From NCBI RefSeq assembly GCF_001905345.1, contig NZ_LFBV01000001.1:1561321-1625320 (forward strand): a stretch of DNA of 64,000 nucleotides, read 5' to 3'. This DNA is from Streptomyces uncialis (GTDB lineage: Bacteria; Actinomycetota; Actinomycetes; Streptomycetales; Streptomycetaceae). Made by a program: the position numbers and the translations under genes. Positions 1-8,494 of the stretch are shown piece by piece; within the stretch, counting starts at the first letter, position 1, and every line of letters begins with the position of its first letter. The notes beneath the pieces are model-generated. The model made no database searches and was not told the DNA's origin. It saw only the letters and a list, made by a program, of their open reading frames with translations.

Positions 1-1341
1 GGCGATGCCGTTGACCATCCGGGCGGCGTTCCCGCTGCTGAGCTGGAGCCGCCGGACGGCCAGCTGCCAGGCCACCGGCCCGGCCCCGAGCCTGCCGACC
101 AGGGCCTCGACGGCCCAGGGCAGCAGCGCGGTGATCCCGACGAGCAGCAGGACCGTACCGCCGACGACGAGGTACGTGTTGAAGAACCCGCCCTCCGAGC
201 CTTGTCCGAACATCGGGACGAGCATCAGCAGTCCGAGGAACGGCACCAGCAGCCGCCACCACAGCTTGCGCGGTTTGGGCGCGGACGTCCGGACGACACC
301 GAGCGGCTCGATGACGACCCCGCGCAGCGCGAACAGCGTCACGGCCACCGCGGCGACCGGCACGGACACCAGTACCAGCGCGACGAGCGCGGGGGTGGGG
401 CTGAGGTCCTCGGGGAAGACGGAGATCCGCTCGACGGTGACCCGCTCGGCCAGCTGCCGGCCGGCGAGGAACATCCCGACGCCGAAGAGGAGTCCGAGCA
501 GCGCGCCCGCGACCGTCTCGCCCGCCGCGATCCGGCGGGTCATCCGCGCGTCCGAGCCGACCAGGCGCAGCGCGGCCAGCCGCCGGTCCCGCCGTTCCCC
601 GCCGAAGCGGACGGCCGTGGCGATGAACACCATGACCGGCATCAGCAGGACCACCAGGATGATCACGACCAGCAGCATCAGGATGGGGTCCAGCGGCTCT
701 TTGAGCGTCTTGGCGCCGAAGCTGTCGATCCGTGTCGCGAGGGATTCGTCGGCCGTGAGGCCGTCGAGCTCGCCGGACCCCGCGTAGTAGAGGAGTTCGG
801 CCGGGCCGATCAGCCCCTCGTCGGCGACGGTGCCGCTGATCCGGTACGGAAGGCGGTCCTTCAGCAGCTTTCCGTCCGGCGAGGCCAGCAGCTCGCGCAG
901 GGCGGGGGAGACGTGCATCTCGCCCACGGCCGGGAACGCGCCGAGCCCGGGCGGCAGCGGGGCTCGCGGCCCCTCCGCCTTGAGGAGCCGTCCGCGGACG
1001 TCCCTGTCCCGGAAGGACGTGTCGGCCGGGGCCGTCAGCAGGGTGTTGTCCGCCTTGGCCAGCGGCTTGCCGGAGTACGACGTGTCCAACCGGGCGTCAC
1101 CGCGGGCGGTGCGCTCGGCCAGGGCCTCCGGCACCGACGTGGTGAGCAGCAGCATGGCCGCCCCGAGGCCCACCCCGATCGCGGTGAGGAGTGTCCGGAC
1201 CCAGGACTCCCGGCCGCCGGTGAAGGCGAACTTCACCCCCATCCCCAGATCACGGGTCCATCCGCTCACCAGGCCCCCGCGCGCGGGCGGGGCGGCCGGC
1301 CGCGCCACCGCGGGCCGGGCGGGTGTCCGCGTACCGGTCAT
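1..1341 (-). CDS. FtsX-like ABC transporter permease (C-terminus beyond window)
   Basis: Membrane subunit of a two-gene ABC transporter. The start is ATG at 1341; 447 codons are visible before the left edge, so the C-terminus is missing. A cytoplasmic N-terminus is followed by a hydrophobic segment (residues ~50-67), a long extracytoplasmic region, and hydrophobic blocks separated by a charged loop (ERRDRRLAALRLVG) typical of FtsX-fold permeases (MacB/LolC-type). The start overlaps the stop of the ATPase gene by 4 bases (ATGA), implying translational coupling and a PadR-ATPase-permease operon. Family knowledge suggests export or extraction of a hydrophobic or antimicrobial compound. The substrate cannot be read from the sequence. 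Confidence 0.9.
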   Translation of the reverse strand, partial: MTGTRTPARPAVARPAAPPARGGLVSGWTRDLGMGVKFAFTGGRESWVRTLLTAIGVGLGAAMLLLTTSVPEALAERTARGDARLDTSYSGKPLAKADNTLLTAPADTSFRDRDVRGRLLKAEGPRAPLPPGLGAFPAVGEMHVSPALRELLASPDGKLLKDRLPYRISGTVADEGLIGPAELLYYAGSGELDGLTADESLATRIDSFGAKTLKEPLDPILMLLVVIILVVLLMPVMVFIATAVRFGGERRDRRLAALRLVGSDARMTRRIAAGETVAGALLGLLFGVGMFLAGRQLAERVTVERISVFPEDLSPTPALVALVLVSVPVAAVAVTLFALRGVVIEPLGVVRTSAPKPRKLWWRLLVPFLGLLMLVPMFGQGSEGGFFNTYLVVGGTVLLLVGITALLPWAVEALVGRLGAGPVAWQLAVRRLQLSSGNAARMVNGIA

Positions 1342-2024
1342 ACGGCGCGCTCCATGTCACGGGACTTGCCGTCGCGGACGACGATCTCGCGGTCGGAGTA
1401 CGCGGCGACCCGCGCCTCATGGGTGACCAGGACGACGGCCGCCTGGGTGGAGCGGGCGGCCTCGGTGAGCAGTTCCATGACCCGCTCGCCGTTGAACGAG
1501 TCCAGGGCGCCGGTGGGCTCGTCCGCGAACAGCACCCGGGGGCCGGTCACCAGCGAGCGCGCCACCGCGACCCGCTGGCCCTGACCGCCGGACACCTCGC
1601 CGGGCCGTTTGTCCTTGAGGTCGTCGACCTCCAGCCTGCGCATCCAGTCGAGCGCGGTGGCCTCGGCGTGCTTGCGCGGGGTGCCGTTCAGCCGCAGCGG
1701 CAGCGCGACGTTCTCCACACAGCTCAGCTCGGGGACGAGCTGTCCGAACTGGAACACGAACCCGAAGTCGCTGCGCCGCAGCGCGCTGCGGTGCGCGTCG
1801 GACATGCCGTGCATCTCCCGGCCCTGGTACAGGATCGAGCCGGAGTCGGGGGTGACGATCCCGGCGAGGCAGTGCAGCAGGGTGGACTTGCCCGAGCCGG
1901 AGGGGCCCATGATCGCGACGACCTCGCCGGGATGGATGGAGAAGTGCGCTCCGTCGAGCGCGGGCGTGGGGCCGTACGTCTTGCGCAGATCCGTCGCGAT
2001 CAGCAGGGAACCGGCGGGGGTCAT
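1338..2024 (-). CDS. ABC transporter ATP-binding protein (MacB/LolD type)
   Basis: 228-residue nucleotide-binding subunit that powers the adjacent FtsX permease. It has Walker A GPSGSGKS (residues 40-47), a Q-loop glutamine at ~92, the signature VSGGQGQR (~144-151), Walker B VLFADE (~164-169) and the switch histidine in LVTHE (~202). The insert LDSFNGE after Walker B is characteristic of the MacB/LolD/FtsE class that pairs with FtsX permeases. The start at ATG 2024 overlaps the PadR stop (ATGA), and the stop overlaps the permease start in the same way. All three genes are therefore probably one transcript. Confidence 0.95.
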   Translation of the reverse strand: MTPAGSLLIATDLRKTYGPTPALDGAHFSIHPGEVVAIMGPSGSGKSTLLHCLAGIVTPDSGSILYQGREMHGMSDAHRSALRRSDFGFVFQFGQLVPELSCVENVALPLRLNGTPRKHAEATALDWMRRLEVDDLKDKRPGEVSGGQGQRVAVARSLVTGPRVLFADEPTGALDSFNGERVMELLTEAARSTQAAVVLVTHEARVAAYSDREIVVRDGKSRDMERAV

Positions 2025-2545
2025 GGGCGCACCTCCTGGGCGAGCTTGTCGAGACGCGCGGCGGTGAGTTCGAGCCAGCGCAGATCGGCTTCGAGATGGA
2101 ACAGGGCGTGGTCGCAGATGAGCTGGTCGGCGAGGTCGCCCTTGCGTTTGCGGTCGGTGAGGACACGCATCATCCGCAGATGCTCCGAGCGCTGGGTATC
2201 GAGGATGTCGGCCGCGTCCCGGTGGGTGAGCAGCGCGAGGACGACCTTCGTGTACAGCGCGGACTGGAGATACGGCTCGGGCTTCTCCGGGGTCGCGAGC
2301 CAGCGCTGTACGTCGGTGACGCCGGCGTCGGTGATCGCGTACCGCTTGCGGTCGGGGCCGTCCCCCGCCTCGATCCCGTCGACCTCGACGAGTCCGTGCT
2401 TCAGCAGCCTGGACATGGTCGAGTAGACCTGCCCGTAGTGCAGGGGGCGGTCCTGCCCGAACTTCTCGTCGAAGGCCCGCTTCAGGTCGTACCCATGACG
2501 GGGACCGGATTCCAGGAGCCCTAGCAATGTGTGACCGATGGACAT
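2021..2545 (-). CDS. PadR-family transcriptional regulator
   Basis: 174 residues. The N-terminal winged helix is typical of PadR: MSIGHTLLGLLE, then PRHGYDLKRAFDE, then YGQVYSTMSRLLKHGLVE with the wing in DRKRYAITDAG. The C-terminal ~80 residues form the helical dimerisation domain. I chose ATG 2545 because the PadR fold begins exactly there; the open frame upstream to ~3106 lacks family similarity. The gene is first in a coupled operon with an ABC ATPase and FtsX permease, the classic arrangement in which PadR represses an efflux operon and is released by the transported compound. Palindromic hexamers just upstream are probable operators. Confidence 0.92.
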   Translation of the reverse strand: MSIGHTLLGLLESGPRHGYDLKRAFDEKFGQDRPLHYGQVYSTMSRLLKHGLVEVDGIEAGDGPDRKRYAITDAGVTDVQRWLATPEKPEPYLQSALYTKVVLALLTHRDAADILDTQRSEHLRMMRVLTDRKRKGDLADQLICDHALFHLEADLRWLELTAARLDKLAQEVRP

Positions 2546-2554
2546 GACGAGAAC

Positions 2555-2585
2555 TGTACACAGGGCGTATACACCGCAGGTATAC
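2555..2585. promoter_or_regulatory. Candidate PadR operator: three phased palindromic hexamers
   Basis: TGTACA (2555-2560), GTATAC (2567-2572) and GTATAC (2580-2585) sit 10-40 bases upstream of the padR-like start at 2545, spaced 12 and 13 bases apart, about one helical turn. Each hexamer is itself palindromic. Placement and spacing fit an autoregulatory operator overlapping the promoter. Binding is inferred, not shown. Confidence 0.5.
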
Positions 2586-2738
2586 GCGGGGTGCATAGCC
2601 GTGCGGGGCCGCCCCTTGAATGCGGTGTCTCCGCAGGTCAAAGAGTGTTTGTCACAGTTTCTCGACAGGCGTGGGCGACCGTGTGCGACCGGCCGGCGCC
2701 TCGGCCCCGATCCAGGCCCGCCCCGGGCCAGCGGAGCT

Positions 2739-2784
2739 CGGGGGCGCGGGGTCCACGCGAATCCGCGTGGACCCCGCGCCCCCG
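2739..2784. terminator. Strong hairpin terminator, 21-bp perfect stem
   Basis: Bases 2739-2759 pair perfectly with 2764-2784 around a 4-base loop (AATC). It lies 33 bases past the stop of the ribbon-helix-helix gene and upstream of padR. It probably ends the SPFH-RHH transcript on the minus strand. There is no T tract, as usual in Streptomyces. Confidence 0.75.
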
Positions 2785-2816
2785 GTTGTGTCCGTGTACG
2801 CCGAGATCCCGGAGGG

Positions 2817-3149
2817 TCAGTCGTCCCCGCCGGGAGGCCGTCCCCGACGGGGGATCGGCTTGGCTCCGCCGGGCAGTCGCCCGGCCTCCCGCAGCGCCCT
2901 TCGCAGCAGGAACTCGATCTGCGCGTTCGCGCTCCGCAGCTCGTCCCCCGCCCACCGGGCCAGCGCGTCGTACACCAGCGGGTCGAGCCGCAGCAGTACC
3001 TGCTTGCGCGCCGCCCGGGCCGCGCGCGTCCCGGCGCTCCCGGTGTCCCGGGCGCCGGGGGCGCCGCCTTCGGCGGTCCCGTCATCGGGCCGCGCCGGGG
3101 GGACACCCCCGTCGTCCCCCCGGCGCTCCCGTCCCTCGTCGGGGCTCAC
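2817..3149 (-). CDS. Ribbon-helix-helix (Arc/CopG-like) domain protein
   Basis: 110 residues. The first half is low-complexity and charged. The second half contains [19 protein letters not shown] followed by [17 protein letters not shown], a beta-strand plus two helices matching Arc/CopG-type ribbon-helix-helix DNA-binding domains. GTG 3149 is taken as the start because it overlaps the SPFH stop (GTGA), giving a tightly coupled two-gene operon. The product may be a transcription factor or a partner of the membrane protein; the sequence cannot decide between these. Confidence 0.8.
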   Translation of the reverse strand: MSPDEGRERRGDDGGVPPARPDDGTAEGGAPGARDTGSAGTRAARAARKQVLLRLDPLVYDALARWAGDELRSANAQIEFLLRRALREAGRLPGGAKPIPRRGRPPGGDD

Positions 3150-4117
3150 TGGTACAGCGACCCCGTGTTGAGTACGGGCTGGACCGCCCGCTCGCCGCAG
3201 AGCACCACCATCAGGTTGGACACCATCGTCGCCTTCCGTTCCTGGTCCAGCTCCACCAGGTCGTGCTCGGTGATCCGCTCGATCGCCGCCTCGACCATCC
3301 CGACCGCGCCGTCGACGATCTGCCGCCGCGCGGCGACCACGGCCCCGGCCTGCTGGCGCTGGAGCATCGCGGAGGCGATCTCCGGCGCGTACGCGAGATG
3401 GGTGAAGCGGGACTCGATGATCTGGACCCCGGCCGCCTCGACCCGGGCGTGCAGCTCGACACCGAGCTTCTCGGTGATCTCCTCGGAGTTGCCCCGCAGC
3501 GAGAGCCCGTTCTCGTCGTGCGCGTCGTACGGGTACTCGATGGCGATGTGCCGGACGGCCGCCTCGGTCTGGGTGGAGACGAACTCCAGGAAGTCGTCCA
3601 CCTCGAAGCTGGCCTGCGCGGTGTCCTCGACCCGCCACACCACGACCGCCGCCAGCTCGATGGGGTTGCCGTACGCGTCGTTGACCTTGAGGACGGCGGT
3701 CTCGTGGTTGCGCACCCGGGTGGAGATCTTCTCCCGGGTGGTCAGCGGATTGACCCAGCGCAGCCCGTCGGTGCGGATGGTGCCCCGGTAGCGGCCGAAG
3801 AGCTGCACCACCCGGGCCTCACCGGGCGCGACCATGTTCAGTCCGCTCATCGCGAAGAGCGCGAGGACGGCCACCGTGATGCCCAGGATGATCAGCGCGA
3901 CCTTGACGCCGGTCGAGGCGCTGACCGCCCCGGCGACGATCAGCACCGCACCGGCCGCCGTGCCGAGCAGCCCCAGCAGCAGGGCGAGTCCGCCGCCGAT
4001 GCTGTGCGCGGGGAACTCGGTGACCCGTGGCGCGGGCATGTCCGGGAGATCCGCTCCGCCGCCCACCCGGTCCACCGGTCCGCCGTTCCGTGCCGCCGCC
4101 AAGCCTTCGTCGGACAT
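3146..4117 (-). CDS. SPFH/band-7 domain membrane protein
   Basis: 323 residues. Two hydrophobic segments (~45-68 and ~72-95) are followed by the SPFH core, beginning [20 protein letters not shown] and including [18 protein letters not shown] and a helical tail ([21 protein letters not shown]). SPFH proteins (stomatin/flotillin class) form membrane-anchored oligomers that organise membrane microdomains and often regulate proteases. ATG 4117 was chosen over an in-frame ATG at 4150 because a G-rich ribosome-binding stretch precedes it. The gene shares a 4-base overlap with the RHH gene. A perfect 16-bp palindrome lies 57 bases upstream. Confidence 0.9.
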   Translation of the reverse strand: MSDEGLAAARNGGPVDRVGGGADLPDMPAPRVTEFPAHSIGGGLALLLGLLGTAAGAVLIVAGAVSASTGVKVALIILGITVAVLALFAMSGLNMVAPGEARVVQLFGRYRGTIRTDGLRWVNPLTTREKISTRVRNHETAVLKVNDAYGNPIELAAVVVWRVEDTAQASFEVDDFLEFVSTQTEAAVRHIAIEYPYDAHDENGLSLRGNSEEITEKLGVELHARVEAAGVQIIESRFTHLAYAPEIASAMLQRQQAGAVVAARRQIVDGAVGMVEAAIERITEHDLVELDQERKATMVSNLMVVLCGERAVQPVLNTGSLYQ

Positions 4118-4173
4118 GGAAGCCCCCGTTCCGTGAGGGGTCCCGGGCATCGGAGGCCCGGAACCGTTCTAGC

Positions 4174-4189
4174 AAAGTGATATCACTTT
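4174..4189. promoter_or_regulatory. Perfect 16-bp palindrome upstream of the SPFH operon
   Basis: AAAGTGATATCACTTT is a perfect 16-base inverted repeat and unusually AT-rich for this chromosome. It lies between the SPFH gene (minus) and the class A PBP gene (plus), where it could act as an operator for either promoter. Length and symmetry suit a dimeric helix-turn-helix repressor. The regulator is unknown; the RHH protein of the operon is one candidate. Confidence 0.55.
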
Positions 4190-4324
4190 ATCGGAAAGGG
4201 CAACCTTCCGCATCCCCAGGTCGTCGGTTCCGGTGGGACGGGTGCTCTTTGTCACGGCACTAAATGACCTGGTCTGCCGGAATCTGTCCCGACGTGCGGT
4301 GTTAGTTTTCAGAGCTGACCTCAG

Positions 4325-6712
4325 GTGAGCGACCGGACACGAGCGAGAAGCGGAGCGAGCGGACCCATGGGGCGAGCGGAGGAACGACGGGCGCGCCAGC
4401 GCGCCGGGCGGCGTACGCGGCGCGGGCGCCCGGCCCGGGGCGGACGCACCGGCATACGCCGGTTCCTCACCTGGCGGAAGCTGCTCGGCACGTTCTTCGG
4501 ATTCATCCTGCTGGGCATGGCCGCCTTCGTCGTGCTCTACCTCGTGGTCGACGTCCCCGAGGGCAACGCCCAGGCCAAGAAGCAGAGCAACGTCTACAAG
4601 TACCGGGACGGCACGATCCTCGCCCGCACCGGTGAGGTGAACCGCGAGATCGTGGATCTGGAGCAGGTCCCGCAGGATGTGCAGCGGACCTTCGTCGCGA
4701 TCGAGAACAAGTCGTTCTACAACGACAAGGGCGTCGATCTGAAGGGCACCGCCCGGGGTGTGCTCAACACCCTGTCCGGCAAGGGCAAGCAGGGCGGCTC
4801 CACGATCACCCAGCAGTACGTCAAGAACTACTACCTGACGCAGGAACAGACCGTCACGCGCAAGCTGAACGAACTGGTCATCTCGCTGAAGGTCGACCGG
4901 GAGCGCTCCAAGGAGTACATCCTCGCCGGGTACATCAACACCAGCTACTACGGTCGCGGCGCGCACGGCATCCAGGCCGCCGCCCAGGCGTACTACCGCG
5001 TCGACGCCAAGGACCTCACCGTCGCCCAGGGCGCGTATCTCGCCTCCCTGCTCCAGGCCCCCAGCTCGTACGACTGGGCCACCGCCTCGAAGCGGGGCAA
5101 GGGACTGGTCTCCTTCCGCTGGAACAAGACCCTGGACAACATGGTCGAGAAGGGCTGGCTGGACGCGGCGGAGCGCGAGAAGCAGAAGTTCCCCGTGCCG
5201 GAGGAGCCGCGTCCCGCGCCCGGTCAGAGCGGCCAGACCGGATATCTGGTGCAGGCCGCCGACGCCGAGCTGGAGAAGCGCTTCGTCGCCGAGGGGCTGA
5301 CCCAGTCGCAGGCCGAGTCGCAGGTCCAGGCGGGTGGCTGGACCTTCACGCTGAACATCGACAAGAAGAAGCAGGAGCTGCTGGAGAAGGCCGTCAAGAC
5401 GCAGCTCACCAGCAAGCTCGATCCCAAGAAGCGGCCCGTGGACGGGGACGTCCAGGCGGGCGCCGCGTCCGTGGACCCGAAGAGCGGCGCGGTCGTCGCG
5501 ATGTACGGCGGCGTGGACTACTTCAAGCACTTCACCAACAACGCGACCCGCCGGGACTACCAGCCCGCCTCGACGTTCAAGCCGCTGATCTACGCCGCCG
5601 CGCTGGAGAAGGACGCCGAGACCCAGGACGGCGACCCGATCACCGCGAACACCGTCTACGACGGCGACAGCAAGCGCCCCGTGGTGGGCAGCGACATCGG
5701 CTTCGCACCGCCCAACGAGGACGATGTCGACTACGGCGACGTCACCGTGCAGAAGGCGATGAACAAGTCGGTCAACTCCGTCTTCGCGCAGATGGGCGTC
5801 GATGTCGGGATGCCCGAGGTGATGCGGATGGCGGGCGTCCTCGGGATGGACGTCAAGGGTCTTGAGGCGGTGCCCGCGCAGACACTCGGCACCATGGGCG
5901 CCAGCCCGCTGGAGATGGCCGGGGTCTACGCGACCCTCGACAACCACGGCAAGAAGGTCACCCCGGCGGTGCTGAGGTCCGCGACCCACAAGGACCGCAC
6001 GGTCGACCTCCCCGACCCGGTCGGCGGCCAGGTCGTCAAGCGCACCACCGCCGACGCCGTCACCTCGGTCCTCACCGGAGTGGTCGACGACGGCACCGGC
6101 AGCGCCGTGCGCGACCCCGACCAGGACGTGGCGGGCAAGACCGGCACCTCCGACGAGAACCGCTCCGCGTGGTTCACCGGCTACACCCCGGACCTCGTCA
6201 CCTCGGTCGGCCTCTTCGGCGAGGTGCCCAAGGACCGCGAGGACAAGAACGGCGACAAGGTCGCCCGCGGCTCGCAGACCAGCCTCAAGGGCGCCACCGG
6301 CGGCGGCCGGATCAGCGGCGGCGGCTTCCCCGCCCGGATCTGGGCCGACTACACCTTCGGCGCGATCGGCAAGCCGTCCGAGTTCGACCTGGACATCGAG
6401 CAGGAGCAGGCGTTCTCCCCGCCCGCCGAGCCCAGCGAGACCCCCTCGTCGCAGCCGCCGACCACTCCGGCGCCCTCGCGGACGCAGGAGGAGGAAGAGC
6501 CGGAGACCGAGACCAGCCAGGAGCCGGAGGAGCCCGCGCGGTCCAGCAGCAGCGCGCCGCCGACCAGCCCCAGCACCGACCCGGGGACCGAGCCGGAGGA
6601 ACCGGGCGGGGAATCGCCGGGCCCCCCCTCCACCACGACCAGCCCGCCCCCCACCACCAGCCAGTCCCCGGAGGAGCCCGCCGAACCCGGCACCGCCGCC
6701 GACGAGGGCTGA
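4325..6712 (+). CDS. Class A penicillin-binding protein (transglycosylase/transpeptidase)
   Basis: 795-residue bifunctional cell-wall synthase that polymerises lipid II glycan strands and cross-links them outside the membrane. Basic N-terminus, one transmembrane helix (~52-76), then the GT51 domain with the catalytic Glu (E127 in AIENKSFY), GGSTITQQYVKNYYL and RKLNELVISLKVDR. The transpeptidase domain carries the serine motif STFK (S416, K419), SVN (482-484) and KTGT (605-608). The last ~115 residues are a Pro/Ser/Thr/Glu-rich tail, common in actinobacterial PBPs. The start is GTG 4325. It is monocistronic, with a hairpin terminator 26 bases after the stop. Confidence 0.95.
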   Translation: MSDRTRARSGASGPMGRAEERRARQRAGRRTRRGRPARGGRTGIRRFLTWRKLLGTFFGFILLGMAAFVVLYLVVDVPEGNAQAKKQSNVYKYRDGTILARTGEVNREIVDLEQVPQDVQRTFVAIENKSFYNDKGVDLKGTARGVLNTLSGKGKQGGSTITQQYVKNYYLTQEQTVTRKLNELVISLKVDRERSKEYILAGYINTSYYGRGAHGIQAAAQAYYRVDAKDLTVAQGAYLASLLQAPSSYDWATASKRGKGLVSFRWNKTLDNMVEKGWLDAAEREKQKFPVPEEPRPAPGQSGQTGYLVQAADAELEKRFVAEGLTQSQAESQVQAGGWTFTLNIDKKKQELLEKAVKTQLTSKLDPKKRPVDGDVQAGAASVDPKSGAVVAMYGGVDYFKHFTNNATRRDYQPASTFKPLIYAAALEKDAETQDGDPITANTVYDGDSKRPVVGSDIGFAPPNEDDVDYGDVTVQKAMNKSVNSVFAQMGVDVGMPEVMRMAGVLGMDVKGLEAVPAQTLGTMGASPLEMAGVYATLDNHGKKVTPAVLRSATHKDRTVDLPDPVGGQVVKRTTADAVTSVLTGVVDDGTGSAVRDPDQDVAGKTGTSDENRSAWFTGYTPDLVTSVGLFGEVPKDREDKNGDKVARGSQTSLKGATGGGRISGGGFPARIWADYTFGAIGKPSEFDLDIEQEQAFSPPAEPSETPSSQPPTTPAPSRTQEEEEPETETSQEPEEPARSSSSAPPTSPSTDPGTEPEEPGGESPGPPSTTTSPPPTTSQSPEEPAEPGTAADEG

Positions 6713-6737
6713 GCCCCGGCCGTACGCGCACGCCAGA

Positions 6738-6780
6738 GCGCCCGGACCCGTACCGGAACACCGGACACGGGACCGGGCGC
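6738..6780. terminator. Bidirectional hairpin between PBP and catalase genes
   Basis: GCGCCCGG (6738-6745) pairs with CCGGGCGC (6773-6780), with an inner CCCGT/ACGGG pairing. It lies between the convergent ends of the PBP gene (6712) and the catalase gene (6826), so it can terminate both. Confidence 0.65.
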
Positions 6781-6825
6781 CTTGCTGTCCCTCCTGCCGA
6801 GGGGGTTCGCGCGGCGGTGGGTCCG

Positions 6826-8289
6826 TCAGCCGCCGTTGACGTTGGCCGCGACCCGGTCGCCCAGGTCCTTGTCGACATTGCGCCAGTACTGGATCGCCCG
6901 GTCCAGCACCGGACGGCTCACCCCGGCCTTCAGATGCCCGCTGATGTTCGACACCAGCCGGTCCCGGGCCGCGTCGTCCAGCACCTCACGGACCATCGTG
7001 CCCGCCTGGCCCCAGTCGTCGTCCTCGCGGTGCAGCGCGTACGCCTCCCGGACCATCTCCCCGGCCGACGCCCAGCCCGCGACCTCCCCGAACCGCTCCG
7101 TGTCCGCCGCCGGACCGCCGTACGAGTTGGGCGCGTACACCGCGCCCACCCGGGCGGGCTCGTAACGCATCGGACCGTCCTTCGCGTACGAGGCGACCGG
7201 CGAGTGCGGCCGGTTCGGCGGGAGCTGCGCGTAGTTCGGGCCGATCCGGTACCGGTGGGTGTCCGGGTACGAGAAGAGCCGGCCGAGCAGCATCTTGTCG
7301 GGCGACGGACCGATCCCGGGCACCATGTTCGACGGCTCGAACGCGGCCTGCTCGATATGGACGAAGTAGTCCTCCGGGTTGCGGTCCAGCGTCATCCGGC
7401 CGACCTCGATCAGCGGGTAGTCGCCGTGCGGCCACACCTTGGTCAGGTCGAACGGGTTGAAGCGGTAGTCCGCCGCGTCCTCGAACGGCATGATCTGGAC
7501 GTGCATCGTCCACGACGGCGCGTCACCGGACTCGATCGACTCGTACAGGTCCCGGCGGTGCTTGTCCGCGTCGGTGCCCGCCAGCTCGTCGGCCTCCTCC
7601 TGGGTCAGGAAGTCGATGCCCTGGTCGGTCTTCATGTGGTACTTGACCCAGAACCGTTCCCCGCCGCCGTTCACCCACATGTACGTGTGCGAGCTGTAGC
7701 CGTTCATGTGGCGGTACGTCTTCGGGATGCCCCGGTCGCCCATCAGCCAGGTGACCTGGTGGGCCGTCTCCGGGGAGAGCGTCCAGAAGTCCCACTGCAT
7801 GTCGTTGTTGCGCAGCCCGGTCCGCGGATGGCGTTTCTGCGAGCGGATGAAGTCCTGGAACTTCTGCGAGTCCCGCACGAAGAACACCGGCGTGTTGTTG
7901 CCGACCAGGTCGTAGTTGCCGTGCTCGGTGTAGAACTTCAGCGCGAAGCCCCGGGGGTCGCGCCAGGTGTCGGGCGAGCCCTGCTCACCGGCGACCGTGG
8001 AGAACCGCGCCAGCATCTCCGTCCGCCTGCCCGGCTGGAACAGATCGGCCTTGGTGAACTGGCTGACGTCATTGGTGACCTCGAAGAACCCGTACGCGCC
8101 GCTGCCCTTGGCGTGCACGACCCGCTCCGGGACCCGCTCCCGGTTGAACTGGGCCATCTTCTCGATCAGATAGTGGTCCTGGAGCAGTACCGGGCCGTCC
8201 GGGCCCACGGTCAGCGAGTGCTCGTCGCTCTCGACGGGGATGCCGGCGTTGTTCGTCGTGTACGGGGCGGGTTTCGGTGCCTCGGTCAC
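6826..8289 (-). CDS. Monofunctional haem catalase
   Basis: 487 residues, the length of small-subunit (clade 3) catalases that convert hydrogen peroxide to water and oxygen in the cytoplasm. Visible hallmarks are the distal histidine in [12 protein letters not shown], the catalytic asparagine in [11 protein letters not shown], and the proximal haem-ligand tyrosine motif [14 protein letters not shown]. Start GTG 8289 is chosen because an excellent ribosome-binding site (GGGAGGA) lies 5 bases upstream and the [16 protein letters not shown]-terminus is typical; an in-frame start at 8325 has no such site. The upstream region carries a 24-bp tandem duplication that may affect its promoter. Confidence 0.95.
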   Translation of the reverse strand: MTEAPKPAPYTTNNAGIPVESDEHSLTVGPDGPVLLQDHYLIEKMAQFNRERVPERVVHAKGSGAYGFFEVTNDVSQFTKADLFQPGRRTEMLARFSTVAGEQGSPDTWRDPRGFALKFYTEHGNYDLVGNNTPVFFVRDSQKFQDFIRSQKRHPRTGLRNNDMQWDFWTLSPETAHQVTWLMGDRGIPKTYRHMNGYSSHTYMWVNGGGERFWVKYHMKTDQGIDFLTQEEADELAGTDADKHRRDLYESIESGDAPSWTMHVQIMPFEDAADYRFNPFDLTKVWPHGDYPLIEVGRMTLDRNPEDYFVHIEQAAFEPSNMVPGIGPSPDKMLLGRLFSYPDTHRYRIGPNYAQLPPNRPHSPVASYAKDGPMRYEPARVGAVYAPNSYGGPAADTERFGEVAGWASAGEMVREAYALHREDDDWGQAGTMVREVLDDAARDRLVSNISGHLKAGVSRPVLDRAIQYWRNVDKDLGDRVAANVNGG

Positions 8290-8316
8290 GAGCGTCCTCC
8301 CATGCGTGAGGGTGCC

Positions 8317-8340
8317 GGGGGACACGGGGGGATGTCCCCC
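8317..8340. promoter_or_regulatory. Inverted repeat in the catalase 5' region
   Basis: GGGGGACA (8317-8324) is mirrored by TGTCCCCC (8333-8340) about 30 bases upstream of the catalase start. It could be a leader hairpin or an operator. No known peroxide-regulator consensus is recognisable by eye. Confidence 0.4.
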
Positions 8341-8397
8341 GGGGTGTGGGCGCTTCGTCCACCACGCCAGTCAACTCCGCCGACGGGCTGTCGGCAA

Positions 8398-8445
8398 CAT
8401 TTGGCCACGCTCCGGCGGTGGCATTTGGCCACGCTCCGGCGGTGG
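8398..8445. repeat. Perfect 24-bp tandem duplication upstream of catalase
   Basis: The 24 bases at 8398-8421 are repeated exactly at 8422-8445. Each copy contains TTGGCCA and CTCCGGCGGTGG. The duplication lies ~110-155 bases upstream of the catalase start, where promoter and operator elements are expected. Confidence 0.9.
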
Positions 8446-8451
8446 GAGGGC

Positions 8452-8487
8452 TCCCGTGGCCGTGGGACCCCTCCCACGGCCACGGGA
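8452..8487. terminator. Hairpin terminator, 16-bp perfect stem
   Basis: Bases 8452-8467 pair perfectly with 8472-8487 around a CCCC loop. It lies 8 bases past the stop of the minus-strand phosphatase gene (8495) and ends that transcript before the catalase promoter. Confidence 0.8.
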
Positions 8488-8494
8488 CCGGCGG

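Noticed and set aside
4169..5989. 606-codon minus-strand frame opposite the PBP gene
   Set aside because: Shadow of a well-supported PBP with all catalytic motifs.
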